64,000 nt of DNA from Artemisia argyi (lineage: Eukaryota; Streptophyta; Magnoliopsida; Asterales; Asteraceae). A program made the position numbers and the translations under genes. Below are positions 22,531 through 34,116 of this stretch, piece after piece. The notes below the pieces were generated by a model that ran no database searches, had not been told where the DNA came from, and worked only from the letters and a program-made list of their open reading frames with translations. The stretch covers positions 197,457,322 through 197,521,321 of the forward strand of contig CM060680.1 in assembly GCA_030686995.1 (NCBI GenBank), given 5' to 3'. Position 1 is the first letter of the stretch. Each line of letters begins with the position of its first letter.

Positions 22531-23150
22531 AACATATGAAAATTGCCAAAAACATTTAAAGACGGACGAAAACAAATGAAAAGATGAACGAAAACGTAAG
22601 AAAACGAACGAAAATGTATGAAAATGAAAGAAAACGTATGAAAGTGTAAAAACGTGTATGAAAAGGACAAAAACGTTTGAAAAATGGACGAAAACGAAAG
22701 AAAATGGACGAAAACGAAAGAAAATGGATGAAAACGGACAAAAACGTATGAAAAACGAACGAAAACATAAGAAAATGGGCGAATATGTATGAAAACGGAC
22801 GAAAACGTATGAAAGCGTAAAAACACGTCCGAAAACGGACGAAGACATATTAGAAATGGACGAAAACGAAAGAAAATTGTCGAAAATGTATTAAAACGAA
22901 CGAAGACGTATGAAAATGGACGAAAACGTATGAAAACGAACGAAAATGTAAGAAAACATATGAAAACAGACGTTAACGGGCAAAAACATAAGAAAGCGGG
23001 TGAAAACGTATGAAAACGGACAGAAACGTATGAAAACGTAAGAAAACGGGCGAAAATATATGAAAACGGGCGAGAACAGACAAAAACGTATGAAAATGGA
23101 CGAAAACGTATTAAAACAGACGAAAATTTATGAAAGCGAAAAAAACGTTA
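22530..23150 (-). repeat. Right arm: ~20-bp tandem repeat array, inverted
   Basis: Roughly thirty copies of CGTATGAAAACGGACGAAAA-type units, the reverse complement of the left arm. It is followed by an A/G-rich tract (23150-23380) that mirrors the T/C-rich tract of the left end (20105-20260). Confidence 0.9.
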
Positions 23151-23505
23151 TTTAAGAAGAAAAAAAACATGAATTATAACAAAAAAAAAGAAAAAAGAAA
23201 TGAAAAAACAAAAAAAAGAAGCGTGTAAAAGAAAAAAAGAAACAAAAAAAAAGAACAAAAAAAAAAAAGAAAAAAGAAAGAAACAAATAAACTATAAAAG
23301 TGTGAAAAAAAAAAAGAAAAAAAGGAAAGAGAGAAAGGAAAAAAATGAATAATAAAAAAGACAAAAGACAAAGAAAAAAAAAACATGGACTTATGTTTCC
23401 TATTTAATCTTAGGTTAATCCCCACCATTAGATCAAAGTAGATGAATGGTGTGGATTTGTCCATTAGTATGCACCAAAATTATAGTATGCAAAATAAAGT
23501 GCCTC

Positions 23506-23515
23506 TAACAACTCA
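23506..23515. repeat. Right target-site duplication of the foldback element
   Basis: TAACAACTCA, identical to 19977-19986. Confidence 0.95.
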
Positions 23516-23744
23516 ATATACATCAACTTTGGACAAAAAGAGTTATAGAGCAGTCTGATGTCTAGAATTATATTACAAATCAAGCATAATCTACTTCTCT
23601 ATATAATTTACAATGATTTGTATACATGAACTTGTATGGAGGCTTTAAGTTTAATCATCTAATGTAAACAAATATCTAAAAATGGAAAGAATACTTCACA
23701 AACATATCATCATGGTTTATCGTTATAGATTTTGTAGATTTGAG

Positions 23745-26700
23745 TTAGCCTCGAATTTGAGCAGTAGGGATAAGGGGTTCCCGAAGATTGTCTGAACTTA
23801 CAGAATATACCATGGGCGCGAGTGCTGGGTCCTGATAGGCTGCACTAATTTGCTCCAAGAATTGAGGCATGTCGGGATAATATTGATCTTCTTTATCTTT
23901 CTTTAGTAACGTCTACAGACACAAAGATACCAAAGGTATAGTTAAGTATAAATATTTATTGGTAAGAAACTTATACTAGCAGATTTTGCGAACCAAGAAT
24001 CCTAGCTTCTGGGGTTTTGAGATGTGCATTTTTTAATCACAATACTCAGATAATTTAGTTTTGAAGTGCAAATCCAAACACCATATATATCCAGTTATGG
24101 AAAAAACATTCCGTCACTTCTAGAATATTACCAAAAAAGTAACATACCTCGGTTGAGTAAGCCATAAAAATGGGCAAAAAGCGCTTCCGACAATATTCAT
24201 TAAACAGAAGTGTTAGAATTGGAAGAGGTAAAGTGGCACTGGTAGCATGAGGAAGCTTCTTGAGAGTAAAGATTCCAAATGCTATGAATTGCATTAAAAC
24301 AAGAGAGAAAATAGTAGAATCGTGAACAACTGGCCAGAACTTCCCAGCAGATTCATATCTGGGCGCATAGACATTTAAAAGCTGCGTGTAAACATAGCAC
24401 TCAATCACTCATCGTATTAAATTACGGAAAAGTAACCATAAACTTAACATTGACACATCAAGTGACTCATAGCAGCTAGTACTATTCATAAACTACGTAA
24501 ATATTTCTAGTTTATAGCAAGAGTGATGTAGTTTTAAAAAAAAAAAAAAATAGAAGATGAACTCACCTGGTTACGGTAAATGATGTATGCAAGACAAAAG
24601 TAACCCAAGAGAAAGGGAAGGATGAGAGGAGCCAAGAAAAAATATGCAAATCCCAAAAGTCCAAAGAAAAGGATCTTTGGAATGTCTTGATGATAACGAA
24701 AAGATGGGACTGTAAATTCATTCTTTTTTCTGGTACAAGGTTTACATATTAAACTTGCTACGAATGGTATCACACGAAAGAGTTCTGATGAAGTGCTTGT
24801 CCATCCTGTTGTCACAACATAAGCAATGAAAAATGATGCCTGCAAAACAAACGTAATATGTTATGTTATTTTTCCTTGAAAAGAAAAGTGTTATGTTGTT
24901 TGGCTCGCTTCTTACTTTTATTTTAGGTAAGATGAGCGGGTCAGAGAGTTGGATAAACGGTTGACATGAGTCGAGTTAAGACAGGTAATTAGTGTGGGTC
25001 AGGTATAAATTGGGTGATTTTGGAGGTTGTAATATTTTGACTACACATTGGGTCACTTTTAACTAATTTGACCCGCCCCTTTTAGTTAGTTCCTTATTTG
25101 GCCCATTAGAGATAAATAACCCAAGTCAACTTATTTATAAGCAAATGGGTCGAAATTTTCGCCTCTAACTTCTATTAATGGGAGATATTTTAAAAAGATT
25201 ACGTGTCTTCCAAAAAAAGGAATTTATAAGACTATATGATACGGGAATTTGTTTTACCTGAGCAGGGACAGAGACAGCAAGCTTGGAAGGAATATCTTTG
25301 AACTCGAGAAGTAAGGATAGTAGACTAAAAGCAGAAGCAGATAGAACATTGGCGAAAAAAACGTTCCACACAGTAAACCAAATTACTTTGTGACAAGCAC
25401 TCCTTTCAATCTCACTGATACAAATGTAACCTTGTTGAGAGGATATACCTTTCATGATGGGAGGAACTATCTTTAGTGACAACTGAAGAATGAGATTCGG
25501 AAGGTATCCTGTGATTACTTGACTTACAATTTTCCTGCAAAGATAACAAAAGTTTTTTTACATTTACTTTTTCATTTAGAGCCAGACGTTGTATTGAATA
25601 GCATAATGTAAAACAATACTAACATTGTGATAACATATTTATATTCATTTTGACCCGTTAACCAACCCACCCGAAGCACCCACATTGCATAAGGATTTCA
25701 TAACTAAGTTAGAGCTTTCAGAAACTACTTACATGGTAAGGATGTTTGTGAGGGAGGGAAAGTAAGTTTCCAGCTGTGCGAGATTTGTAAGCCCTTGAAC
25801 TATAAAAACTGGAATAAGAAATACAATTGTAACAAAAGCACACGAGAAGATGACAGTCAGCTTAGAAATCCATCTTCCCATAAATGTTGAAGAAAAGAAC
25901 GGCCAATACACATCTTGCGGCTCGGGTGCTTGCTCAGTTAGCCATTGAGTGGGATTATTTCCTTGTAGCATGTTAATAGCAATTGCAGCACCATAACGGG
26001 ACTTAAAAGACACAAAGGCAGCTCGGACTTCCTTTCTTATTAATAAGAGAAACAGAAATAAAGAGATATAATGAGTGCCAGAGCGGAAATAGAGATATCA
26101 AGGTAACGTAAACAACACATAGTTAAACCATTCACCAAAAAGTACAAAAGATCAGTAATAGAAAAAATTGTTAACTTGAGAATTTAACGAGCATGAATAC
26201 TGAAAGTCTAGAACAATTGCAGACATATGGGTGTAAAGAAACAACGAAGTTATCATTCTTGTTATCATTTTTGCTTTCCATTTTTACCCCCACAACTAGC
26301 CTAGTAGCTATCACTTGGCTGTCGTGGGGTGGGGGTAAAATTGTCATTCCCTGACATTTTAAAAAATTAAAATTTTGAAACGAAGACTAAAAAGAACTAC
26401 AACTACAAAAATAGCATTTAGGCCTTAGATGCCGATTTTCTTCAAAAAAAGTACCGGGCCATAACCGGGATTTCCTCCAAGATTCGAGGGTATATGACAT
26501 AAAAACAAGAAATCAGTAGTTAGGTTCTACCTCTCTTGATTTGTCGATTCTGACACTCCCCTCCATTTCATTTAACTTCTGTTCAAGGTGATCTAAATGC
26601 ATGTACTCGTACCGGTTTGGAACCTTTCTGAAATTCTTAATCTTACTGAAGAGATTCTCCACAGCATTCTGGAAAAAAAATTCATTCAAATTTAATTAAA

Positions 26701-27768
26701 AAATACTAGTAGTAATTATTGAGCAAGTCCAAAAGGATTATATGAAACTTACAGTGATAGTCCAAACTTTGCTCTTACGATGAACCACCACAGTAGATAA
26801 ATATGTGGCAGGATGATTTTCGGTGAAAAAGTTTTCAACACTGTTGCGAACTGTGCTTCCTTTTGGGACAGGTATATTGCTAACTAAGATAGTGAATTGA
26901 TGAGGTTGAGGTTGAGATGAACAAAAATAATCGATCCTCTTTGAAGCTATATATTTGTATTCCTGAGAGATTCAAAATACATCATTTAGTTCAATCAAAT
27001 ATCACGAAAATATAAGACTGGCTATAAGGATTCGTAAAACTTACCTTATAGAGAAGAATACACACGACAAGGGTAACAAAGTACACAGCGCCTAAGTGTA
27101 TCCATAAACTGCAAAAGATTCAAACTCAATCTTTAGATATGTTCCGATCCTTCATAATATGACTGCATATATGATATTATGTCACCTCATATTACCTATC
27201 TGAGCCATTATTTACATTCGAAATGCTAAATACTTCCAGTGAGTTGTTTGATATGTTTATATAGTCCATATCATGCAGCTGATTTCCCGAGCAGTTCACA
27301 GGAATTAGAATAAAGATTCCAATAAAGCCCGCGATACAGAATACTTTTAAGCTGCAATGAGAAGGAAAGTACTTTTATTTTGCAATGAACATCGATCATA
27401 AAGACGCAGAAACCAAAACTTTCATATATAAGTGTGCAAATTGCACATTTGTTGCCTTAAGGTTATTCTTATGAAAAATGTAATCACCTGAAGGTGATAA
27501 TTCGCATGAATACCACAGCATCAAGTCCTGAATAAGATAGCAATTCGTCTTCTGAAGGCTGCCATGCGTTTTTAATCCAACCAGCAGTAGGTAACAACCT
27601 GTTTAAATGGAAGTGTCTCGGTCGACGGGCTTTCCCCGAAGCAAGCAAACGTGGAGCATATACTCTATAATTTCCAGGTTGTTTTCTTAAGATTGAATAT
27701 AAAGTGAAGAAGATTATACAAAGTGCAAAATTGATTGCCACAGACGTTAGAAGACCCGAGATAATCAT
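23745..27768 (-). CDS. CSC1-like/OSCA2-clade hyperosmolality-gated channel (RXW8/HYP1-like), ten exons
   Basis: Minus-strand exons: 27768-27488, 27351-27196, 27108-27045, 26962-26753, 26668-26531, 26031-25733, 25534-25258, 24839-24567, 24381-24148, 23912-23745. All junctions are GT-AG and in phase, giving 699 residues from ATG 27768 to TAA. The N-terminus matches the family ([19 protein letters not shown], then [11 protein letters not shown]). The cytosolic loop ends [16 protein letters not shown] and [15 protein letters not shown]; the membrane core has [48 protein letters not shown] and [20 protein letters not shown]63 proteins are mechanosensitive cation channels of plasma and internal membranes. 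It is a little shorter than usual, mainly in the cytosolic loop. The OSCA2 assignment rests on remembered similarity to RXW8/HYP1. No damage seen, so probably functional. Confidence 0.94.
24932..25168. mobile_element. MITE-like element in an intron of the CSC1-like gene
   Basis: Intron sequence (24840-25257) containing ATGAGCGGGTCAG at one end and AATGGGTCGAAATTTTCGCC at the other, with TGGGTCA and TGACCCG words between. The same style of sequence (ATGGGC, TGTGTCAAAATGGGC, GATCGAAATTGCCACC) lies in an intron of the VTI12-like gene at about 57305-57640. Ends and target duplication were not resolved. Confidence 0.45.
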
Positions 27769-28449
27769 TTGGGAATCCCGATCCCAAACCTTTGCCGAAG
27801 AAACTCACAAATTAGTGAGTACGGACAGCAGAGCTGCATAGAGATTGGGAGTGTAAATAATAGTGCTCCAATACAAACTAGTTGAAAACAAAGATTAAAA
27901 GGAAGTATAGATAATAAGGTGTGTACGAACATCATCACCTTATAAGTATGTAATATTTGTACACTGGCACTAATAGTTTTGGGGGGCGTTGTCATGCTTA
28001 CTCTAACATCAAATTGGGTGTTTGGGATTGCCTATTGTACAGATTCTTTTGCTTAGTGGGTGTTTGGGATTGCTTATTTAAGTGCTTATCTGCTGTAAAT
28101 AAGCACATCAATATAAGTAGGGATTGCTTTATTTCTGCTTAAAATTAAGTGAAATAAATCTCTTTACCTTTCTATCGGAATCTGCTTATTTTACTTGGAA
28201 ATAAACAACTAAGCACCTGCGACTAGAACACTTTAGACTACCATGGCATATTCTTATCTACTTTCTTCTAGTTTTCGGGCATAGTGTGATTCTAAACATC
28301 TGATCAATTAGCGATCACATAGCCAGTTTCAGACAATTATCTTTATTTCTAGTCATTTCACATATAAATCCTTTATATAATCGCGAATGGCAGACAATCT
28401 AAAGTAATCACTTCCGGTCTATATATCTAAACTTCTAAAGTAACTAACT
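27769..28449. other. 5' flank of the CSC1-like gene
   Basis: Should hold the promoter and 5'UTR of the minus-strand gene. GGGTGTTTGGGATTGC occurs at ~28017 and ~28059 and AATAAGCA words around it, typical of small plant repeats, so the promoter is probably interrupted by an old insertion. No clear TATA box was assigned. Confidence 0.35.
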
Positions 28450-28455
28450 AAATAG

Positions 28456-28590
28456 TGGGGGTGATCTAGTGGCAAAAGGCTTGTGATCATTGTATTACTA
28501 AATAGTGAGACGTCTTAAGTTCAATTCCTGCTAAATGCAAACCTGCCGGAAATCATGGTTAACCAAAAAAACAAACTAAATTCTAATGTT
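28456..28590 (+). mobile_element. tRNA-derived SINE remnant
   Basis: GGGGGTGATCTAGTGGCAAA is an A-box-like start (TGATCTAGTGG). About 45 bp downstream AGTTCAATTCCTGCT is a B-box-like element. The spacing and the wording resemble plant Au-type SINEs, with the tRNA-like head followed by an unrelated body ending around AACCAAAAAAACAAAC. Confidence 0.6.
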
Positions 28591-28699
28591 TATAATTACT
28601 TACTAAGTAGTAATAAAGAGCTTTAAAAACTATCCTATCATATACAGTTACAAACTGATCTCCAGTTAACAAAATTATATATTACATGATCAACAATTC

Positions 28700-28731
<32 letters not shown>

Positions 28732-29982
28732 ATCACATACGTAATATGTATGTATCTAGTATGTGTTATGAGCGTTGAGTTGTTTTGGATGTCAAAAAGA
28801 TGAAATCTGAAGGAAGAGGTAGGTTTAAGAATGAAGGTGTGTTGACTTGGTGTTTCGTGTAGTGAAGTTAATAATACCGAATATTTTATTTGGGATCTTT
28901 TGTAAGACAACAGTTAAGGTATGAAACAAGTTGTGTTGGCGGGTATGTTGGGTCAAGTACTAACCGCGTAACTAACATTATGTCCACTAGTATCCACGTG
29001 GCTACAAGTTTGGTACGTATAAAATGGAATTTAAAAAAGAAAATTCTAAGACTAAACTAGTCGCTTTAAGTTTTTTTATCTTTTCTAGATCATAAAAATA
29101 CTTTTTCAAGTATTTTTTTTGCGACTTTTTTTACTTTTCATTAGAAATAACTTAACACCATGGTTCTAAAAGGCTTGCAAAGTAAGGCCCCTCAAAGGTC
29201 TCGCAAAAGCGTGAGACTTTATCATGCCGTCACACCGTCTTATGTCACGTTTTTTTTTTTTTTTTTTTTTTAAACTTGATATATATGAAATATGATATAA
29301 ATATATAAATATTTTCATATTTTGTGCCGCTTTATGTCACGTCTTATAAACGCAAAAGCTTCACCTTAGCCGCAAAGACGTGAGACTTGGTTATGGCGTC
29401 ACTCTACACCTCGCACTGTTTATAGCCTTGCTTAACACTATTGTTTATTGATTTTATATTCAAACACTCACTCTCAAACATCTTCTTGCAATGACTTGAC
29501 ACTTTTGAAATAGCTTTTGGCATTGGAGAGCAAGTTTACAAACATGAATTTTTATTACAAAATTAATTGAAAAGTGTATGTAATAAATGCATCAAGTCAT
29601 TTAAATACTTGATACAATGCAGATACTCTAAGGTTAATTTAGCACACAATGTTCAAGTGTCGACTAGCATTTAGTGTCTGAAATATCAATTTTGTTAACA
29701 AGTGGCTTGCAGCATTTTGAATTTTGTTTAAACACTTGTATTACAAATGACACTCATGAAATTACTATTTCCCGCTTCTTTGCTATTGTTATTATCGCCA
29801 CTAATTCCATATTGCTCGTAGTTACTAAGAAGTAGCCTTTTCCATTTGATAAAGACCAGAAGGATTATGATCCTTTAAAAGAATTCTACTTCTGCTCTCA
29901 GTCGTATTTGAAAGCGGAGAAGATTGGAGACCGGTTGACCGCCTAAAGGCTCAAAAGTTATGTCAAATGTATTGATAATAAC
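28591..29982. other. Gene-free DNA with homopolymer runs and a degraded repeat
   Basis: A-run at 28700-28728, T-run at 29251-29270. 29170-29420 has two related GC-richer pieces (CGCAAAAGCGTGAGACTT..TTATGTCACG and CGCAAAGACGTGAGACTTGG) flanking AT-rich sequence, probably a decayed transposon. Nothing coding recognised. Confidence 0.35.
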
Positions 29983-32659
29983 TGTAGAACCGTAGGGGAG
30001 GTGAATACGGTTTCTTAGGCTTTTTGAACGTTTAAAAACTTTAAGCTGTAAGAGTCACCAAGTGGTTGTATAATAATCCAACAACCACAAACACAACCAA
30101 AGTATATAAAGCAAGTAAAAAGACACCACGATATATACTAGTTCGGGATGGGGGGGTTTATATCCGTACGTCCAGTTGCGAATCCATGACACGATACTAT
30201 TCCACTAGTATAATCCTTTCGGTGGACTACAAACCGTTACAATTCACTCCACCGATATTCACCAATATCGATGCTCACAAAGAAGGAGTTACTCCCACGG
30301 TATTCCGCCCTCGGAAACCGCCCTAAAGAATCTTGTGATTCGAGTTACACTTGGTCACCTAGACCACAACCAAAACTTCCACCCGGAAGTATCAAACCCC
30401 AACTAGATCCCCAATGATTTAGGCTTTGTCACCAAGACACAAGACTTCCCTTACAAACAATTGAATGAATGAGTAAGTGTTTGTTTGAACCAATTCCTAA
30501 CCTAACCTAGTGACTCGATTCTAGTAGAAAGGGTATAGATAGAAGACCCTCGACACAATCACAAGAGTGAATTAAGTTCTTGAGATTCTTCCCTTGCAAG
30601 GAGATGTGTTCTTTCAAAGATGTTAGTGTGTTTAACTAAGAACACAAGAGATAGAATTAGAGGATTAGAGAGAAATAGTGTAGAGAGAAAGAATAATGGC
30701 AAGGGGTGAGGAATACAAGAGGCAAGGGGCTATTTATAGGCCAAGACCCAAACTTGGGAAAAATTTACGGAGCCTGGTGCGTTGCCCACGCGTCAACGCG
30801 TGGGTGACGCGCCAGAGGCTCTGTAACATTTTCCCAAATGTTGAATTTTGGTCTTGTAAATACCTAACCTTGCTAAACCCCCAATTGTACTTCACACTAA
30901 ACCTTAACATTAATCAATATAAGGTTTACCAACTCAAATAGCCAATTTGGAAAATGTTTTTGTGAAGTGTTTATAAGAAATCAATTATCAAAGATAGAAA
31001 GAATAGAAGAGATAATTGAGTAGGGGTAGAATGAGTATTCCTCACATGGCATAAAAGAGAGAAGAGAATATGCCATGGGATATTCCTCTAAAGAGTGTGA
31101 GAGTTGTTGTTAAGAAGTAACCATGGTTAGGTTTAGAAAGGAGTGTATAGAGAATAAACCATGGTTAGGTTAAAGGGTGTATCCAATGGAATGTTCCATC
31201 CTTGGTGTGGTTAAGAGTTAATCATAGTTGGGTGAGAAAAAGGTGAGTTGGGAACTAACCATAGTTTGGTTAGAAGTGAACCATGGTTGAGTTAAGAAGA
31301 GAATATTCCAAGAGATATTCCATTTCTTGGGGAGGAAGGAGAAATGGATGGCTGAGATGTGTTGTAGAGAAATGAATGGTTGTGATAAGGAGTGTATAAG
31401 GAATAAAGGAGATGAGTTGGATTGTGTAAGAGAGTATAAGGGAATATATAAGAGATGGATGTGATGGGGAGCCTAGTGTGTGTAGAGAATGAGATGGTTG
31501 TGAGTAGTGTGTGTATTTTGAAAATAAAGTTGTTGGGGTTGTGAGGGAATGAGTTAGATTGGATATGATGTGTGTAAGGTGTAAGGAATATGTATGAGTG
31601 ATATGATGGGGAGCCTTGTGTGTGTGAAGAGAGGTATGTGAGTGAAGTGTGTGTATTTTGAATGTAAAGGTATTGGGAGTGTAAGTGTGTGTGTAGAAAA
31701 GTAGTGTGTGTGTAGGGAAGTGTATGTATGTGTGTATGAGAAAGGTGTATGGGAAATGTATAAAGTGAAGGGAATATTGTGTGAGAGTTTGTGAAGGGAC
31801 AAGAGTACACTTTTGTAAGGAGTGTAAGGGAATATGTAAGAAGTTGTTGGGAAAGGATTTTTGTGAAGGATTGTGGGAGATTTGGTGGTTTTGTCTTTTG
31901 TAAAAATGTGATTAAGAGAATATTAAGAAATAATCTAATTGTCATTAAAAAGAAAAGGTTTAGACAATTAAGATTATGAGTTGAGAAAATCATAGGTTAC
32001 TTATAAGTTATAAGTTCAAGTAACACAACGTCGAGAATCCATAGTTTCATAACTCGTGATTTCCACGACTCGACGTACTCAACTAACACCTTGATACAAA
32101 TAAGCCAAGTGCTTTGCCATGATGTAAAGCATATCCCAAGCGGGAAAGGATGTGTTTACGCAAAGTGACCTTTGACTTAGTTTGACCAATATGGGAGTAA
32201 ACCCGTTACGTGATTAGAGAAGACGTAAGCACGGGATATGAGCATATAGATGCTTTCACGTGATGTTACGTGAAATATATAAGCTCTCTAAGTTTAGAAA
32301 AGCCTTGGCTAGAGGCAAGAGTTAGAAAACATGAGTTGGTGTTTTCCCGTAAGCGGGTGTTTCAAAAGTTGGATCTCTCTAATCCTAAAACTCGTTTCGA
32401 GTGTTCTCAATTAAGCACATAGCATATTCATACCTGTATTGAAAGATCCACATTTTTCGGGTAAGGGGAAAGCTGACTTTCAAAATTCGTCCCAAACTAT
32501 ACAGAAGCCTGGCGCGTCAGCCATGCGTCAACCCGTGGGTGACGCGTCAGGAACAGGTATGGAGTTCGAGAAATTTTGGCTACCGTTTGTTATTTTATAT
32601 GTTTCGAAGGTTTATTTGTCATCATTAAAACATTAGGAGATCTTGATAATGTTGCCTCA
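29983..32659. mobile_element. Putative solo LTR (about 2.68 kb)
   Basis: Starts TGTAGAACCGTAGGGG and ends GTTGCCTCA, the TG...CA form of an LTR. The octamer ATAATAAC lies directly before (29975-29982) and directly after (32660-32667). That is longer than the usual 4-6 bp LTR target duplication, so the exact boundary needs care. The interior is non-coding: plain text-like LTR sequence to ~30.9 kb, then a long stretch of repeated TAACCATGGTTAGGT and GTGTGTGTA words. Two GC-rich blocks, each with GCCTGG.GCGT and GGGTGACGCG, lie at ~30770-30815 and ~32507-32552. Confidence 0.5.
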
Positions 32660-33039
32660 ATAATAACTATAAATATCTAAATAAATGAAAACAAAAATGA
32701 TTTCTTGTTTATCATTTATATTTGAAGTCTCACTTTCAAGACTTTTTACAAAAGATTTTTTTAGTATACATCAAATATTGCTAAAAGAATGATTAACATA
32801 AACAATTTGCATTCTATACTCTAAAGAGATGACTACAATCACTTAAGCCATCTTCAACCATAAAGGCTGATGTTATAGTAACCATGTACGACCGCGGGTC
32901 ACTATTGTCACATTAGGCCCAAGTCATTACAACATTTTTCATGATCAACTTAGTATAATCATACAACTGCGATCACAACAAAAAAATACACCCCATTTAA
33001 ACATAAATATACCTAAAAAAAATAATTAGATAAAATGGA
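32660..33039. other. Gene-free AT-rich stretch
   Basis: Nothing recognisable apart from a possible decayed repeat around 32845-32930 (CCATCTTCAACCATAAAGG). Confidence 0.35.
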
Positions 33040-34116
33040 TATATGATCCACAAATCAGGGTGGATAGATGAGGACGTAACCCACCGGATTAGAGCTGGTT
33101 GGGCGATATGGAGGGCGGCGTCGGGAGTCCTTTGTGACAGGAACGTCCCCTTAAAGTTAAAGGGAAAATTTTATAAGGTGACGATTAGACCGGCTATGTT
33201 GTACGGGTCTAGTGTTGGCCCATCCCTAAGGCCCATGCTAACAGTGTAGAGGTGGCAGAGCTGAGAATGCTGAGATGGACCTGTGGCAAAACCCTGCTTG
33301 ACATGATCCCAAATGGAGTCTTCAGAGCACAACTCGAAGTCGAGAATATTATCTCGAAGATGAGAGAATACAGGCTGAGGTGGTTCGGTCATGTCAGGAG
33401 AAGGCCACAATCAGCACCTGTTAGAAGAGTTGAAGCGCTAGTAGTAGAGGGTGTGAGAAGAAGGGGCAGACCCAAACTCAGGTGGGAGGATAGAATTAAG
33501 CTAAACATAGAGAAGCTTCTCTTGTCCGAGGACATGACCTCAGATAGGAAAGTGTGGAGAGATAGGATTAGGATTGGCGGTTAGTCCCGGCTAGGTGCTT
33601 AGTGGGTCTAGGTTGTCTGGTCTTTTTAGGCGTCTGGCCTTTGTTTAGGCCCCGTGCGTTTGCTTTGCCTTGCTCTGTGTTGCCCCCTTAGGTTTGCTTG
33701 ATTTTTCTTGCCCCCTGTGTGTTTGGTTTTTGGTGCCTCGTTTTTGCTTTGCCTTTGCTCTAGGCTTCGTGCGTTGCTCTGTTTTTCATTATGTGCCCTT
33801 TGGTTTGTCTGCTTTTCTTTGCGTCGTAGCTCTTTACTTTGTTTGGTCTTTGCTTTTGTGCTCCTTGCTTGCCTTGCTTCGGGCCTTTGTTTTTTTCCGA
33901 TCTGTTTGCTTGTTTTGCCTGCTTTTTTTGCCTGTTGTTTTTTGGCTTTTGTTTTCTATTCTTTTCTCTCTCACCAGCACACCTGCACTTGCTGGAGGTC
34001 TCACTGGAAGCAGTCTCTCTACTCCCTGGTCTTTCCTGGGGTAGGGGTAGGATCTGTCTACATTCTATCTCCCCCATACCCTGCTTCGGCGGGATTGTGT
34101 ATGTTGTTGTTGTTGT
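33040..34116 (+). mobile_element. 5'-truncated RTE-type LINE with reverse-transcriptase C-terminus and 3'UTR
   Basis: 33043-33584 encodes the C-terminal end of an RTE-clade LINE polyprotein: [45 protein letters not shown], then in another frame VAELRMLRWTCGK, RLRWFGHVRRR, RRGRPKLRWEDRI. A frameshift separates the two parts at about 33205-33245 and the start is truncated, so it is dead. The following GC/T-rich 530 bp is the typical RTE 3'UTR (GGTCTCACTGGAAGCAGTCT, CTGGGGTAGGGGTAGG), finishing in the (TTG)n tail at 34099-34114. No target duplication was recognised. Confidence 0.88.

Larger units (their letters stand above)
19987..23505. mobile_element. Complete non-autonomous foldback MULE (3,519 bp)
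   Basis: Begins GAGGAAAATTCAAATGCATA and ends, on the other strand, GAGGCACTTTATTTTGCATA; a ~120-bp terminal block (TTTTGGTGCATAC, GGACAAATCC, TTTGATCTAATGGTG, GATTAACCTAAGATT, CATAAGTCCATG) is shared by both ends and by the MULE terminus at 15590. Perfect 10-bp TSD. Inside, nearly everything is organised as an inverted repeat: pyrimidine-rich tract, 20-bp tandem repeat arm, dyad array, then the same in reverse order and orientation. No protein-coding gene: open frames over the arms merely translate the 20-bp repeat. It would be mobilised in trans by a related transposase. Confidence 0.93.

Noticed and set aside
31292..31993. 233-codon minus-strand open frame, Thr/His/Ser/Leu-rich
   Set aside because: Covers a GTGTGTG-type low-complexity tract of the putative solo LTR; no domain and composition explained by the repeat.
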